Assembly (NCBI GenBank): GCA_900314085.1
Contig: OMTX01000023.1
Coordinates: forward strand, 1 to 64,000
Direction: 5' to 3'
Origin: an uncultured Lachnospiraceae bacterium
Lineage (GTDB): Bacteria > Bacillota > Clostridia > Lachnospirales > Lachnospiraceae
DNA: 64,000 nt
This document shows, in pieces, positions 27,132-34,893 of this stretch; within the stretch, counting starts at the first letter, position 1, and the number at the start of each line of letters is the position of its first letter. The notes under the pieces were generated by a model that did not search any database, was not told the origin of the DNA, and was given only the letters and a program-made list of their open reading frames with translations. The translations under genes were made by a program, and so were the position numbers.

Positions 27132-27575
27132 ATGGGAAAAGAAGCCACACTTTTTGATTCAACCGTGAAGTCACTGATGGACGGGATGGGATCCTTCCTC
27201 TCGACGAAGACCGTCGTCGGGGAACCCATTCACATTGACGACACCATCATCATCCCCCTTGTGGACGTTTCCTTCGGAGCAGGCGCCGGGGCCTTTGCCA
27301 ATGACAAGACCGGAGCCGGCGGCGCCATGGGCGGAAAGATGAAGCCTTCAGCGGTTCTCATCATAAAAGGCGGCTCTACCCGCCTCATAAATATCGCCAC
27401 CCACACCGGCATCGACAAGATCCTCGATATGCTGCCCGACTTCGTCGAGCGTTTCAAGGACAAGAAGAAGCCCGAGCCGGATGAGGAAGAGAAGAAGGCC
27501 CGCGAGAAGGCCGGCGCTGCGATGGAAGAGACCATCTACGAGGCAGCAGACGTCAAAAAAGAAATGCAGGAATAA
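27132..27575 (+). CDS. GerW/YtfJ family protein
   Basis: Spore-protein family in Bacillus (YtfJ, GerW). Hallmarks are the opening region ending in VVGEPI, then IIPLVDVSFGAGAGAF, GGAMGGKMKPSAVLIIKGG and DKILDMLPDFVERF. Charged C-terminal tail. Its presence fits a Clostridial lineage with sporulation ancestry but does not prove sporulation. AGGG site before the ATG; a terminator follows. Confidence 0.88.
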   Translation: MGKEATLFDSTVKSLMDGMGSFLSTKTVVGEPIHIDDTIIIPLVDVSFGAGAGAFANDKTGAGGAMGGKMKPSAVLIIKGGSTRLINIATHTGIDKILDMLPDFVERFKDKKKPEPDEEEKKAREKAGAAMEETIYEAADVKKEMQE

Positions 27576-27584
27576 TTTTTTTAG

Positions 27585-27616
27585 AAAGACGGGCAGCAAT
27601 GCCTGTCTTTCTTTGT
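27585..27616 (+). terminator. Terminator after gerW
   Basis: AAAGACGGGCA (27585-27595) pairs with TGCCTGTCTTT (27601-27611) with one G-U pair, then CTTTGT. Confidence 0.7.
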
Positions 27617-27648
27617 CCCGGCGGACAGATTGCCGGATAAACAAAAAG

Positions 27649-27680
27649 GACTTCGGATATTCTCCGAAGTCCCTTTATTT
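27649..27680. terminator. Bidirectional terminator between gerW and rpmB
   Basis: GGACTTCGGA (27649-27658) pairs perfectly with TCCGAAGTCC (27664-27673). On the minus strand it is followed by TTTTTGTTT and serves rpmB; on the plus strand by CTTTATTT. Confidence 0.88.
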
Positions 27681-27701
27681 CAGATCACTCAAAGAGGAGC
27701 A

Positions 27702-27887
27702 TTATGCACGCTCAACTTTGCCGCTGCGTAAGCAGGAAGTGCAAACATTGATTCTCTTGGGCGTCCCATTGACGATTGCCCGAACAGATTTGATGTTTGA
27801 TTTCCACATACGGTTTGATCTTCTGTGAGAGTGGCTCACCTTGATTCCGAAGTGAGCGCCCTTTCCGCAGACAGCGCACTTTGCCAT
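27702..27887 (-). CDS. rpmB: Ribosomal protein L28
   Basis: 50S subunit protein, 61 residues. Begins MAKCAVCGKGAHFG and ends with VCTSCLRSG; the two CxxC pairs make this the zinc-binding form. The ATG at 27887 has AGGAGG upstream on the minus strand. Divergent from asp23, the usual arrangement in Firmicutes. Confidence 0.97.
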   Translation of the reverse strand: MAKCAVCGKGAHFGIKVSHSHRRSNRMWKSNIKSVRAIVNGTPKRINVCTSCLRSGKVERA

Positions 27888-27961
27888 GCCAAGCACCTCC
27901 TTGCCGTTATTTATTCGAATCAGGGCAGAAAAATCCTGATTGCCAACAAAGCAACGAACCT

Positions 27962-27990
27962 ATATTAGCAATTTGCGTGTCCGATTGCAA
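27962..27990 (-). promoter_or_regulatory. rpmB promoter (minus strand)
   Basis: Read on the minus strand: TTGCAA (27990-27985), 17 bases, TAATAT (27967-27962), with TGC directly before the -10 (extended -10). Confidence 0.75.
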
Positions 27991-28004
27991 GCAAATTCTT
28001 CAAA

Positions 28005-28073
28005 AAATTGGAACAATTTGTCGCCCCGGCGTTTACGCGTCTTTCTTGTTTTTTAACGCAAGTTCGGTATAAT
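28005..28073 (+). promoter_or_regulatory. asp23 promoter with upstream palindrome
   Basis: TTGTTT (28046-28051), 16 bases, TATAAT (28068-28073). Upstream, AAATTG-gaa-CAATTT (28005-28019) is a perfect palindrome in the shared gap with rpmB. The transcript would have a leader of about 110 bases that includes one copy of the dispersed motif (28127-28140). Confidence 0.6.
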
Positions 28074-28188
28074 AACTTTTAATATTGCATTTCTCCGCAA
28101 GGCCCGGATGAGAACTCCCCCAGTGCTTTATATTCGTCATAGGAAATGCAAAGTCCCTTGATACTTCCAAAACAGGAGGAAAAAATCT

Positions 28189-28554
28189 ATGCAGGGAATC
28201 GGAACATTTGAAAACAGCAAGGGCAAGGTCGTGATCGACACCGAAGTCATCGCCACCTATGCCGGCGCAGTGGCTGTCGAGTGCTTCGGCATCGTCGGCA
28301 TGGCTGCGGTAAATATGAAGGACGGCCTCGTCAAGCTCCTGAAGAAGGACTATCTGTCCCACGGTATTGATGTGACGGTGGACGAGAACAATGAGATCTC
28401 CATCGACTTTCACCTGATTGTCTCCTATGGCATCAGTATCTCCACGGTCGTCGACAATCTCCGCGAGAACGTCAAATACAAGCTTGAGGACTTCACCGGC
28501 ATGAAGGTGAAGCGCATGAATGTCTATATCGACGGACTCCGGGTAATCGACTGA
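28189..28554 (+). CDS. Asp23/Gls24 family envelope stress protein (YloU-like)
   Basis: 121-residue Asp23-domain protein. Typical elements are GKVVIDTEVIATYAGAVAVECFGIVGMA at the start and DFTGMKVKRMNVYIDGLRV at the end. Function in envelope homeostasis is known only loosely. ACAGGAGG precedes the ATG. Directly upstream of fakA, as in most Firmicutes. Confidence 0.93.
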   Translation: MQGIGTFENSKGKVVIDTEVIATYAGAVAVECFGIVGMAAVNMKDGLVKLLKKDYLSHGIDVTVDENNEISIDFHLIVSYGISISTVVDNLRENVKYKLEDFTGMKVKRMNVYIDGLRVID

Positions 28555-28577
28555 AGCTGATAAGGAGTATTGTTTAA

Positions 28578-30266
28578 ATGGCTATTACAACAATCGATGC
28601 CGAGGCGCTTTCCCGCTGCTTTCTGGCCGGGGCAAAGGCGCTGGAGGCAAAGAAGGACTATATCAATGAATTAAACGTATTCCCTGTGCCCGACGGCGAT
28701 ACGGGAACGAATATGACGGCTACCATTATGTCGGCTGCCCGCGAGGTCACCGGTCTTCCTGCTGCGGATATGAAGTCCGTCTGCAAGGCCATGTCTTCCG
28801 GTTCTCTCCGCGGGGCCCGCGGCAACTCCGGCGTCATCCTTTCCCAGCTCTTCCGGGGCTTTACAAAGGTCGTAAAGGCCGAGGAAACGCTTGACGTTCC
28901 GAAGCTTGCAGATGCTTTCTCCAATGCCTGTGACACGGCATACAAAGCTGTCATGAAGCCCAAGGAGGGCACCATTCTCACGGTTGCCAGGGCAGCAGCT
29001 GACAAGGCTCTCGTCCTTTCCGCAGAGACAGACGATATCGTGACCTTCGCGGAAGAAATCGTTGCTGCTGCTGACGAAACCCTGAAGAAGACACCTGAAA
29101 TGCTGCCTGTCCTGAAGGAAGCCGGCGTTGTCGATTCCGGCGGCCAGGGGCTTCTCTGCGTGCTTGAAGGCGCCCGCGACATCCTCGAGGGCAAGGAAAT
29201 CGACCTGACGATCGGAGAGGAAGGGGCCGCAAAGCCTGCGGAAGAGGTCTCGAAATACACCTATCAGGCGGCTTTCCGAATCGTACCCGCCGCTGTTTTC
29301 TCGGAGAACGACGAGAAGGACCTCCGGAATTACTACGGAGCGATTGCGGATGAAATCTATATTTCCCAGACGGTGGATGATATCGCCGTTACCCTGCGGA
29401 CGAACGATCCCGGCCACGTTCTGACGAAGGCACTTTCCTTTGGTGCTGTAGCTTCTGTTTCCATTACAAATGTGAAGCTGGACGGCAAAGACGGGAAACC
29501 TGCTCCTGTGCCGGCTGCGCCGAAGGCAGAAGCTCCTGCTGCCCCTGCCAGGTCCCCTGAAGCGCCTGCCAAAGGAAAGAAAGAGGAAGCTCCTACAGAA
29601 CCGATGAAGGAAGTTGGTTTTGTCGCTGTTTCCATCGGAAAAGGCCTGAATCAAATCTTTCAGGAGCTTGGCGCCGACTACATCATCGAAGGCGGCCAGA
29701 CCATGAACCCCTCGACGGAGGATATATTAAACGCCGTCGAGAAGGTCAATGCGAAGAGTGTCATCGTTCTCCCGAACAACAAAAATATTATTCTTGCAGC
29801 AAACCAGGCGCGGGATATCTGCGAGGACAAGGAAATCATCGTCCTTCCCACAAAGACGATCCCCCAGGGCATTGCAGCCCTGATCAACTACATCCCGGAG
29901 GAGTCTGCGAAAGACAACGCGAAGCATATGCTGAAGGACATCGGAAATGTGAAGTCCGGTGAAATTACCTATGCGGTCCGGGATACAAAGATCAACGACC
30001 GGGAGATTCACAAGGGCGACTATATGGGCATCGGCGACGAGGGCATTGCTGCCGTCAATCCGGATATCCAGATTGCCTTCCTTGAAATGCTCCGTACGAT
30101 GGTGACGGACGATTCTTCCCTCTGCACCGTTTACTATGGGAAGAATGTGAAGAAAAAGGATCTTCAGAAGCTGCAGGCTACCTTGACAGGCGCCTTTCCC
30201 AATCTCGAATATGAGATCACGGAAGGAGATCAGCCCATCTACTACTACATTGTTTCCGTTGAGTGA
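28578..30266 (+). CDS. fakA: DAK2-domain fatty acid kinase subunit A (YloV-like)
   Basis: ATP-binding subunit of the fatty acid kinase that makes acyl phosphate from exogenous fatty acids with a FakB binding protein. The N-terminal DAK2 domain has NVFPVPDGDTGTNM (residues 31-44), GARGNSGVILSQLFRGF and VVDSGGQGLL. After the middle region comes an Ala/Pro/Lys-rich linker (about residues 300-340), then the C-terminal FakA domain. 562 residues, normal. A terminator follows before recG. Confidence 0.93.
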   Translation: MAITTIDAEALSRCFLAGAKALEAKKDYINELNVFPVPDGDTGTNMTATIMSAAREVTGLPAADMKSVCKAMSSGSLRGARGNSGVILSQLFRGFTKVVKAEETLDVPKLADAFSNACDTAYKAVMKPKEGTILTVARAAADKALVLSAETDDIVTFAEEIVAAADETLKKTPEMLPVLKEAGVVDSGGQGLLCVLEGARDILEGKEIDLTIGEEGAAKPAEEVSKYTYQAAFRIVPAAVFSENDEKDLRNYYGAIADEIYISQTVDDIAVTLRTNDPGHVLTKALSFGAVASVSITNVKLDGKDGKPAPVPAAPKAEAPAAPARSPEAPAKGKKEEAPTEPMKEVGFVAVSIGKGLNQIFQELGADYIIEGGQTMNPSTEDILNAVEKVNAKSVIVLPNNKNIILAANQARDICEDKEIIVLPTKTIPQGIAALINYIPEESAKDNAKHMLKDIGNVKSGEITYAVRDTKINDREIHKGDYMGIGDEGIAAVNPDIQIAFLEMLRTMVTDDSSLCTVYYGKNVKKKDLQKLQATLTGAFPNLEYEITEGDQPIYYYIVSVE

Positions 30267-30272
30267 TCATAC

Positions 30273-30300
30273 AGTGTCCGTCTGAGACGGACACTTTTTC
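30273..30300 (+). terminator. Terminator between fakA and recG
   Basis: AGTGTCCGTC (30273-30282) pairs perfectly with GACGGACACT (30285-30294), then TTTTTC. Tight tri-base loop. Confidence 0.88.
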
Positions 30301-30314
30301 TGCGGTAAGCTTTT

Positions 30315-32381
30315 ATGATTGAAAATACAAGCATCCGTGAGTTAAAGGGCATCGGTGAAAAATCCGAAGCCCTTTTTCATCGCCTGAAAATTTTTACGGT
30401 CTATGACTTGCTGACCTTCTATCCAAGGACCTATACGCGTTATCCTGAAGTAACGCGGGATTTAAGCCTGGCCCGGCCCGGAAAGAAGGCAGCATTTGAA
30501 GTCACCATTGCCAGGCGGCCGATGACGAAAAAAGTGAAAACGCCTGTCACCATTCTCCGCCAGGAGGCAGACGGCGGCATTCCTTTGGAGTGCATCTGGT
30601 TCCGCCTGCCCTATCTGTCGTCCACCCTGGAAACCGGGAAAACCTTTGTTTTTTACGGAACCGTGAAGGAGGGAGATAAACGGGGCTATATCCGCCTGGA
30701 ACAGCCTGAAATCTACACGAAGGACAAATACAGCGGGCTCCTCAAATCCCTGCAGCCCGTCTATTCCCTGACGAAGGGACTCTCGAACAATGCCCTGAAG
30801 AAGGCGATTGAAACAGCCCTTGTTGAGAAGAGCCAGATTTCCGACTACCTTCCGGAAAGCCTTTTGAGAAAGCACGGCTTTCCGGATCTTTACACGATGC
30901 TTTCCGATGTGCATTTCCCTGCGAATGAAGAGACGCTTGTTGCCGCGCAGAAGCGGATTTCCTTCGAGGAGTTTTTCTTCTTTTTTCTCTCTCTGGCTTT
31001 AAATGAGGAAAAGGAGGAGGTGCGGGAGAATACCCACATCCCTGCGGTGACACATTATTATGATAATGTAAAAGCATCTCTTCCCTACCCCCTTACGAAT
31101 GGGCAGGAGACCGCCCTTTGTGATATCAGGGAAGACCTTGCAAAGCCTGTGATTTCCGAGCGCCTGATTCAGGGAGATGTTGGATCCGGCAAGACGCTCG
31201 TCGCCTTTCTCGCCATGCTCCTCATGGTGGAAAACGGGTACAAGGCCCTTCTGATGGCACCGACGGAAGTCCTGGCGGAACAGCACCAGAAGACATTTTC
31301 CGCCTATATCGAAGAATTCGGCCTGCCATATGACGCGGTCCTTCTGACCGGAGATGTCAAGGGAAAGGCACGAAAGGAGGCTCTGGAGAAAATCGAAAAC
31401 TCCGCCGGTCTCTTTGTCATCGGGACATCCGCCCTGATTTCAGATGCGCGGGAATACGGGGATATCGGTATCGTCGTGACGGACGAGCAGCACCGCTTCG
31501 GGGTGAAGCAGCGGAAAGCCCTGATGAACAAGGGCGCTTCTCCCTATGTCCTCCTCATGTCCGCAACGCCTATCCCGCGGACCCTGGCAAAGATTCTCTA
31601 TCAGGATATGCCGATCTCCGTCATGACAGATAAACCGGCAAGCCGGCTCCCCATCAAAAACTGCGTCGTCGGCCCGGACAAGAGGGGGACCTCCTGGCGC
31701 TTCATCGAAAAGGAGATACGGGCCGGAAGACAGGCTTACATCATCTGCCCCTTTGTGGAGCAGTCCGAGGACGATCCGTCTATTGCCGATGTGGAAACCT
31801 ATACAAAGAATCTGAAAAAAGCTCTGCCCAAGGACATCCGGGTAGGTACCCTGCACGGCCGCATGAAGGATGCGGAGAAGGAAGAGGTCATGGCAGCCTT
31901 TGCCGCCCATGAAACGGACATCCTCGTGTCGACGACCGTCATTGAGGTGGGCATCGATGTCCCGAATGCGACGGTCATCATGATTGAAAATGCAGACCGC
32001 TTCGGCCTTTCCCAGCTCCACCAGCTCCGGGGCCGCGTCGGCCGCGGGAAAGAGCAGAGCTACTGCATCTTCATGAACTGTTCCGACAAGGAGGAAACGC
32101 CTGAACGCCTTAACGTCATCAATTCCAGCAACGACGGCTTTTTCATTGCAGAAGAGGACCTGCGTCTGCGGGGACCCGGCGACGTCACAGGGATACGGCA
32201 GAGCGGGGAAGAGGCCATTGACATGACCGCTGTGGCAGAGCATCCCGATGTGATGGAAGACGCCGCAGCAGACGTGAAGGAAATTATGAAAAATGACCCG
32301 GAGCTCTCAAGCGAAGAGTTTCGGGCCATTGCAAAGAGGCTTTCAAATATCGAGGCGAAACGGCTGTATCAGAATCTGTAA
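30315..32381 (+). CDS. recG: ATP-dependent DNA helicase RecG
   Basis: Branch-migration and fork-reversal helicase. N-terminal wedge/OB domain (KGIGEKSEALFHRLKI at the start), motif I GDVGSGKT, motif II DEQHRFGVKQR, motif III LMSATPIPRT, motif V/VI region GIDVPNATVIMIENADRFGL and QLRGRVGRG. 688 residues, normal. Starts with ATG only 15 bases after the fakA terminator, so its promoter or read-through is unclear. Confidence 0.97.
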   Translation: MIENTSIRELKGIGEKSEALFHRLKIFTVYDLLTFYPRTYTRYPEVTRDLSLARPGKKAAFEVTIARRPMTKKVKTPVTILRQEADGGIPLECIWFRLPYLSSTLETGKTFVFYGTVKEGDKRGYIRLEQPEIYTKDKYSGLLKSLQPVYSLTKGLSNNALKKAIETALVEKSQISDYLPESLLRKHGFPDLYTMLSDVHFPANEETLVAAQKRISFEEFFFFFLSLALNEEKEEVRENTHIPAVTHYYDNVKASLPYPLTNGQETALCDIREDLAKPVISERLIQGDVGSGKTLVAFLAMLLMVENGYKALLMAPTEVLAEQHQKTFSAYIEEFGLPYDAVLLTGDVKGKARKEALEKIENSAGLFVIGTSALISDAREYGDIGIVVTDEQHRFGVKQRKALMNKGASPYVLLMSATPIPRTLAKILYQDMPISVMTDKPASRLPIKNCVVGPDKRGTSWRFIEKEIRAGRQAYIICPFVEQSEDDPSIADVETYTKNLKKALPKDIRVGTLHGRMKDAEKEEVMAAFAAHETDILVSTTVIEVGIDVPNATVIMIENADRFGLSQLHQLRGRVGRGKEQSYCIFMNCSDKEETPERLNVINSSNDGFFIAEEDLRLRGPGDVTGIRQSGEEAIDMTAVAEHPDVMEDAAADVKEIMKNDPELSSEEFRAIAKRLSNIEAKRLYQNL

Positions 32382-32419
32382 CGCCATTGAGTGGCTATGA
32401 AAACCGTCCTTTATTATGC

Positions 32420-32464
32420 ACGGCCCTTTCACCGGCGGCTCCCTGCCTTGTTTTCAGAAAGGCC
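32420..32464 (+). repeat. Left arm of imperfect inverted repeat
   Basis: About 84% identical to the reverse complement of 32898-32943. Shared blocks are ACGGCCCTTTC, CCGGCGGCTC, CTGCCTT and TCAGAAAGGCC. The arm itself also folds, since GGCCCTTTC can pair with GAAAGGCC. Confidence 0.7.
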
Positions 32465-32708
32465 GTGCGGCAGCAAAGCGCCGTGTCCGGAACCTGCAGG
32501 AAGGAACCTATGTTCCGCTTCTTCAATCGTCTGAAAATACATTCAGATAGGTGTCGGGCGCTGCAGCCGGCGCGAGCCTGCCGGTCAGCAAGGGTAGTAT
32601 GGAAGCCGAAGGAATCCCCCTCGGAGGAGGCCGGCCAGAAACCGCTCTATCGGCCAAACCGCTCCGGCACTCACGGATTCGCAGGGCAGACGGTGTGGAA
32701 ACAATACG

Positions 32709-32788
32709 GTAGCAGAAAAAAGCCCCTCATCGGGCGCCACGAGCGGTCCGTAGACCGCCAGGGCGACCGGGAGGGGCTTTTCTGCTGC
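32709..32788. terminator. Long nested hairpin, possible bidirectional terminator or RNA domain
   Basis: Outer stem AGCAGAAAAAAGCCCCTC (32711-32728) with GAGGGGCTTTTCTGCT; inner perfect stem GCGGTC-cgta-GACCGC (32743-32758). The A/T runs are part of the stem, as in bidirectional terminators. At 80 bases it is large for a terminator and could equally be a domain of a structured RNA. Confidence 0.55.
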
Positions 32789-32897
32789 GAAAGAAATCCG
32801 TACGCACTGCCCGGAGAAGGTGTGAGCATACGGAGCAGCAATTTCACCAAAGAGAAAATGCATTATGAAGGCCGACGACCGAGGGAGTTCCGATACA

Positions 32898-32943
32898 GGC
32901 CTTTCTGAGAGGAAGGCAGACGAGCCGCCGGAGAAAGGGCCGT
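32898..32943 (-). repeat. Right arm of imperfect inverted repeat
   Basis: Inverted counterpart of 32420-32464, with T/A-rich bases (AATAAAA) just outside it as in the left arm (TTTATT). Confidence 0.7.
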
Positions 32944-32959
32944 ACCGCAATAAAAGAGA

Positions 32960-32975
32960 GCTGAGGATTCTCAGC
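32960..32975 (-). terminator. Terminator of rqcH (minus strand)
   Basis: GCTGAG-aatc-CTCAGC read on the minus strand, followed by TCTCTTTTATT. Confidence 0.65.
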
Positions 32976-32993
32976 CTAGCTCATGACAGTCAC

Positions 32994-34739
32994 CTATTCC
33001 GCCTTCGTGACGCCCTCGAGAGAAGGGTGCACGACCATGGAGTAGTTCGTGTAGTAGATGACGTAGCCGGGGGCTGTTCCGGGCGTCTTCTTCACTTCCT
33101 TCCGCTGTACGTAGTCGACCTCGACCTTGTCGGCATCACGGCCTTCGGAGTAGTAAGCCGCCACCTGGGCCCCGATGATATAGTCCTGATCCGGAAGCTC
33201 CTTGCCCTCCGTCTTTATGATGACGTGGCTTCCGTGCAGTGTCTTGACATGGAACCACATGTCCTTGCCTGATCCGATTTTGAAGGTGACTTCCTCGTTC
33301 TGGTAGTTGTTCTTCCCGACATATACGTGGAAGCCGTCTTCCGTGATGAAGTGGAGGGGAGCAGCCTTCTCGGGCTTTTTCTTACCGGGATTCCCGGATT
33401 TCTTCGTAAAACCGGCCTCGTGCATCTCCCGGCGGATTTCGGCAAGATCCGCAGAGGTCTCGGCAAAAGAAAGGGAGGCTTCAATAGACATCAGATGATC
33501 AATCTCCGCCTTCGTCATCTCAATCCGCTCCGTCACATTTTCTCTGGTCCGCTTCAGCTTGTCATAGCGGGCGAAGTAGCGGGAGGCATTCTCCATGGCG
33601 GAATAGCGGGGATCGAGGGGGATTGTCAGCTTCTCCCCCGTGTAGTAGTTGTCGACGGTGATTTCCTTCGCCTTTTCCGGAGCGCTGTGGCCGTACGTAT
33701 GGAGGAGTTCCCCGTAAACCCGGAATTTGTCCGCCTTTTCGGTATCCTCTAGCTGCTTTTCCTGGATGGCGAGCGTTTTCCGGTTCCTTGCCAGCAGCGT
33801 ATGGAGGAGCTTCCTTATATCCTCCGACTTCTGCTTGATGTTTTCCGTCTTGTTCTTTGATGAATAATAAGAAAAAAGCATGGCGGAAACAGACTCCGCC
33901 CTTTCCTCTGTCATGTCGGAAAGATAAGTCAGCGGCAAAGGCGAAAACTCTACAGCCGCATTGCTTTCCGGATCCCTGAAAATGACAGGCGTGTAGTTTC
34001 CGCTGTCAAGGGCTGCCATGTAGGAGCGCAGAGCCTCATAGAGTTTTCTCTTTTCTTCATCGGAAAGGGAGGCCGTGGAGGCCGCGGAATCGACACCGGC
34101 CCGGGCACAGATCTCTTCGGCGAGGGTCGTTCCGAAACCGGTGAATGCAGTCACGAGTGCTTTCGAGACAGAGGCAGGGTGCTCAATTACATTCGACATG
34201 AAATATTCTTCCGTGCAGGAAGCAGGATCGCACTTCCCTTCCTGGGCAGGGATGAAGTACCTGCGGCCGGGCAGGACTTCGCGTACGGAAGACACAAAGG
34301 AGTTAATGCGCTTGATGGCGTCGATTACGGTATCGTCCGCGTCTGTAAAAATAATATTCGAATGCCGCCCCATGATTTCGAAATAGAGGTGCTTCGTCGA
34401 AAGGTCGCCCATTTCGTCGAGGTGCTCAACCGACATGCGGATGACGCGCTCGGCTCCCATCTGGGCGATTTCCGTGATGCGGCCGCCCTGTAAATGCTTG
34501 CGCAGTACCATGCAGAAGGCCGGTGCCTGATCTGGGGATTTCTTCCGTTCTTCCGTGATGTAGAGGAGGGGGAGGGTTGCATTTGCTGAAGCAAAGAGGA
34601 GAACCGTTTCCCCGCCGCCCTTGATGGTAAAGATCAGCTCGTCCTTCTCCGGCTGGGCTATTTTTGATATTTTCCGGTCTGTCAGCCGGGCAGAAAGCTC
34701 GTGCGATAAGGCCCGGACCGTGGCTCCATCGAAAGCCAT
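32994..34739 (-). CDS. rqcH: Ribosome quality control protein RqcH (NFACT family)
   Basis: Binds stalled 50S-nascent chain complexes and adds alanine tails. NFACT-N domain (begins MAFDGATVRALSHEL), helix-hairpin-helix and coiled-coil middle with YFARYDKLKR, and C-terminal NFACT-R domain with VGKNNYQNEEVTFKIG, DMWFHVK and GSHVIIKT. The ATG at 34739 has AAGGTG upstream on the minus strand; the longer open frame to 34841 is not family-like. 581 residues, normal. Often annotated fibronectin-binding protein. Confidence 0.94.
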   Translation of the reverse strand: MAFDGATVRALSHELSARLTDRKISKIAQPEKDELIFTIKGGGETVLLFASANATLPLLYITEERKKSPDQAPAFCMVLRKHLQGGRITEIAQMGAERVIRMSVEHLDEMGDLSTKHLYFEIMGRHSNIIFTDADDTVIDAIKRINSFVSSVREVLPGRRYFIPAQEGKCDPASCTEEYFMSNVIEHPASVSKALVTAFTGFGTTLAEEICARAGVDSAASTASLSDEEKRKLYEALRSYMAALDSGNYTPVIFRDPESNAAVEFSPLPLTYLSDMTEERAESVSAMLFSYYSSKNKTENIKQKSEDIRKLLHTLLARNRKTLAIQEKQLEDTEKADKFRVYGELLHTYGHSAPEKAKEITVDNYYTGEKLTIPLDPRYSAMENASRYFARYDKLKRTRENVTERIEMTKAEIDHLMSIEASLSFAETSADLAEIRREMHEAGFTKKSGNPGKKKPEKAAPLHFITEDGFHVYVGKNNYQNEEVTFKIGSGKDMWFHVKTLHGSHVIIKTEGKELPDQDYIIGAQVAAYYSEGRDADKVEVDYVQRKEVKKTPGTAPGYVIYYTNYSMVVHPSLEGVTKAE

Positions 34740-34827
34740 AAAAACACCTTCTATTCTGAAACTGCCGGCCGGGCGTATAATAATTGAAAGTCCCTGGCCG
34801 GGAAATTGTGCGTCTTTTTCGAAAAGT

Positions 34828-34856
34828 TTGACGTAGAACAACGATTTAAATATAAT
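34828..34856 (+). promoter_or_regulatory. Promoter upstream of yicC
   Basis: TTGACG (34828-34833), 17 bases, TATAAT (34851-34856), 37 bases before the yicC start. Confidence 0.8.
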
Positions 34857-34893
34857 AATATATCGATGCTAAAAAGGAAAGGTGTGTGTTTTT

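Larger units (their letters stand above)
32382..32993. other. 612-base convergent gap rich in hairpins, no gene recognised
   Basis: Lies between the ends of recG (plus) and rqcH (minus). Contains an inverted-repeat pair (32420-32464 and 32898-32943), a nested hairpin at 32709-32788, smaller stems such as TCTGAA..TTCAGA near 32530-32550 and CCGTACGC..GCATACGG near 32799-32834, and the rqcH terminator. Open frames on both strands (to 173 codons) show no protein-like features and cross the hairpins. I looked for RNase P, tmRNA, SRP and common riboswitch motifs and saw none. Confidence 0.6.

Noticed and set aside
32390-32790. RNase P RNA, tmRNA, SRP RNA or cobalamin riboswitch in the hairpin-rich gap
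   Set aside because: I looked for the conserved cores of these RNAs on both strands and found none, so only a generic structured region is claimed.
32387-32908. 173-codon open frame (plus) and a 121-codon frame (minus, 32585-32950) in the recG-rqcH gap
   Set aside because: No family motif, no ribosome site, odd composition, and both cross strong hairpins and an inverted-repeat arm. GC-rich hairpin DNA often stays open by chance.
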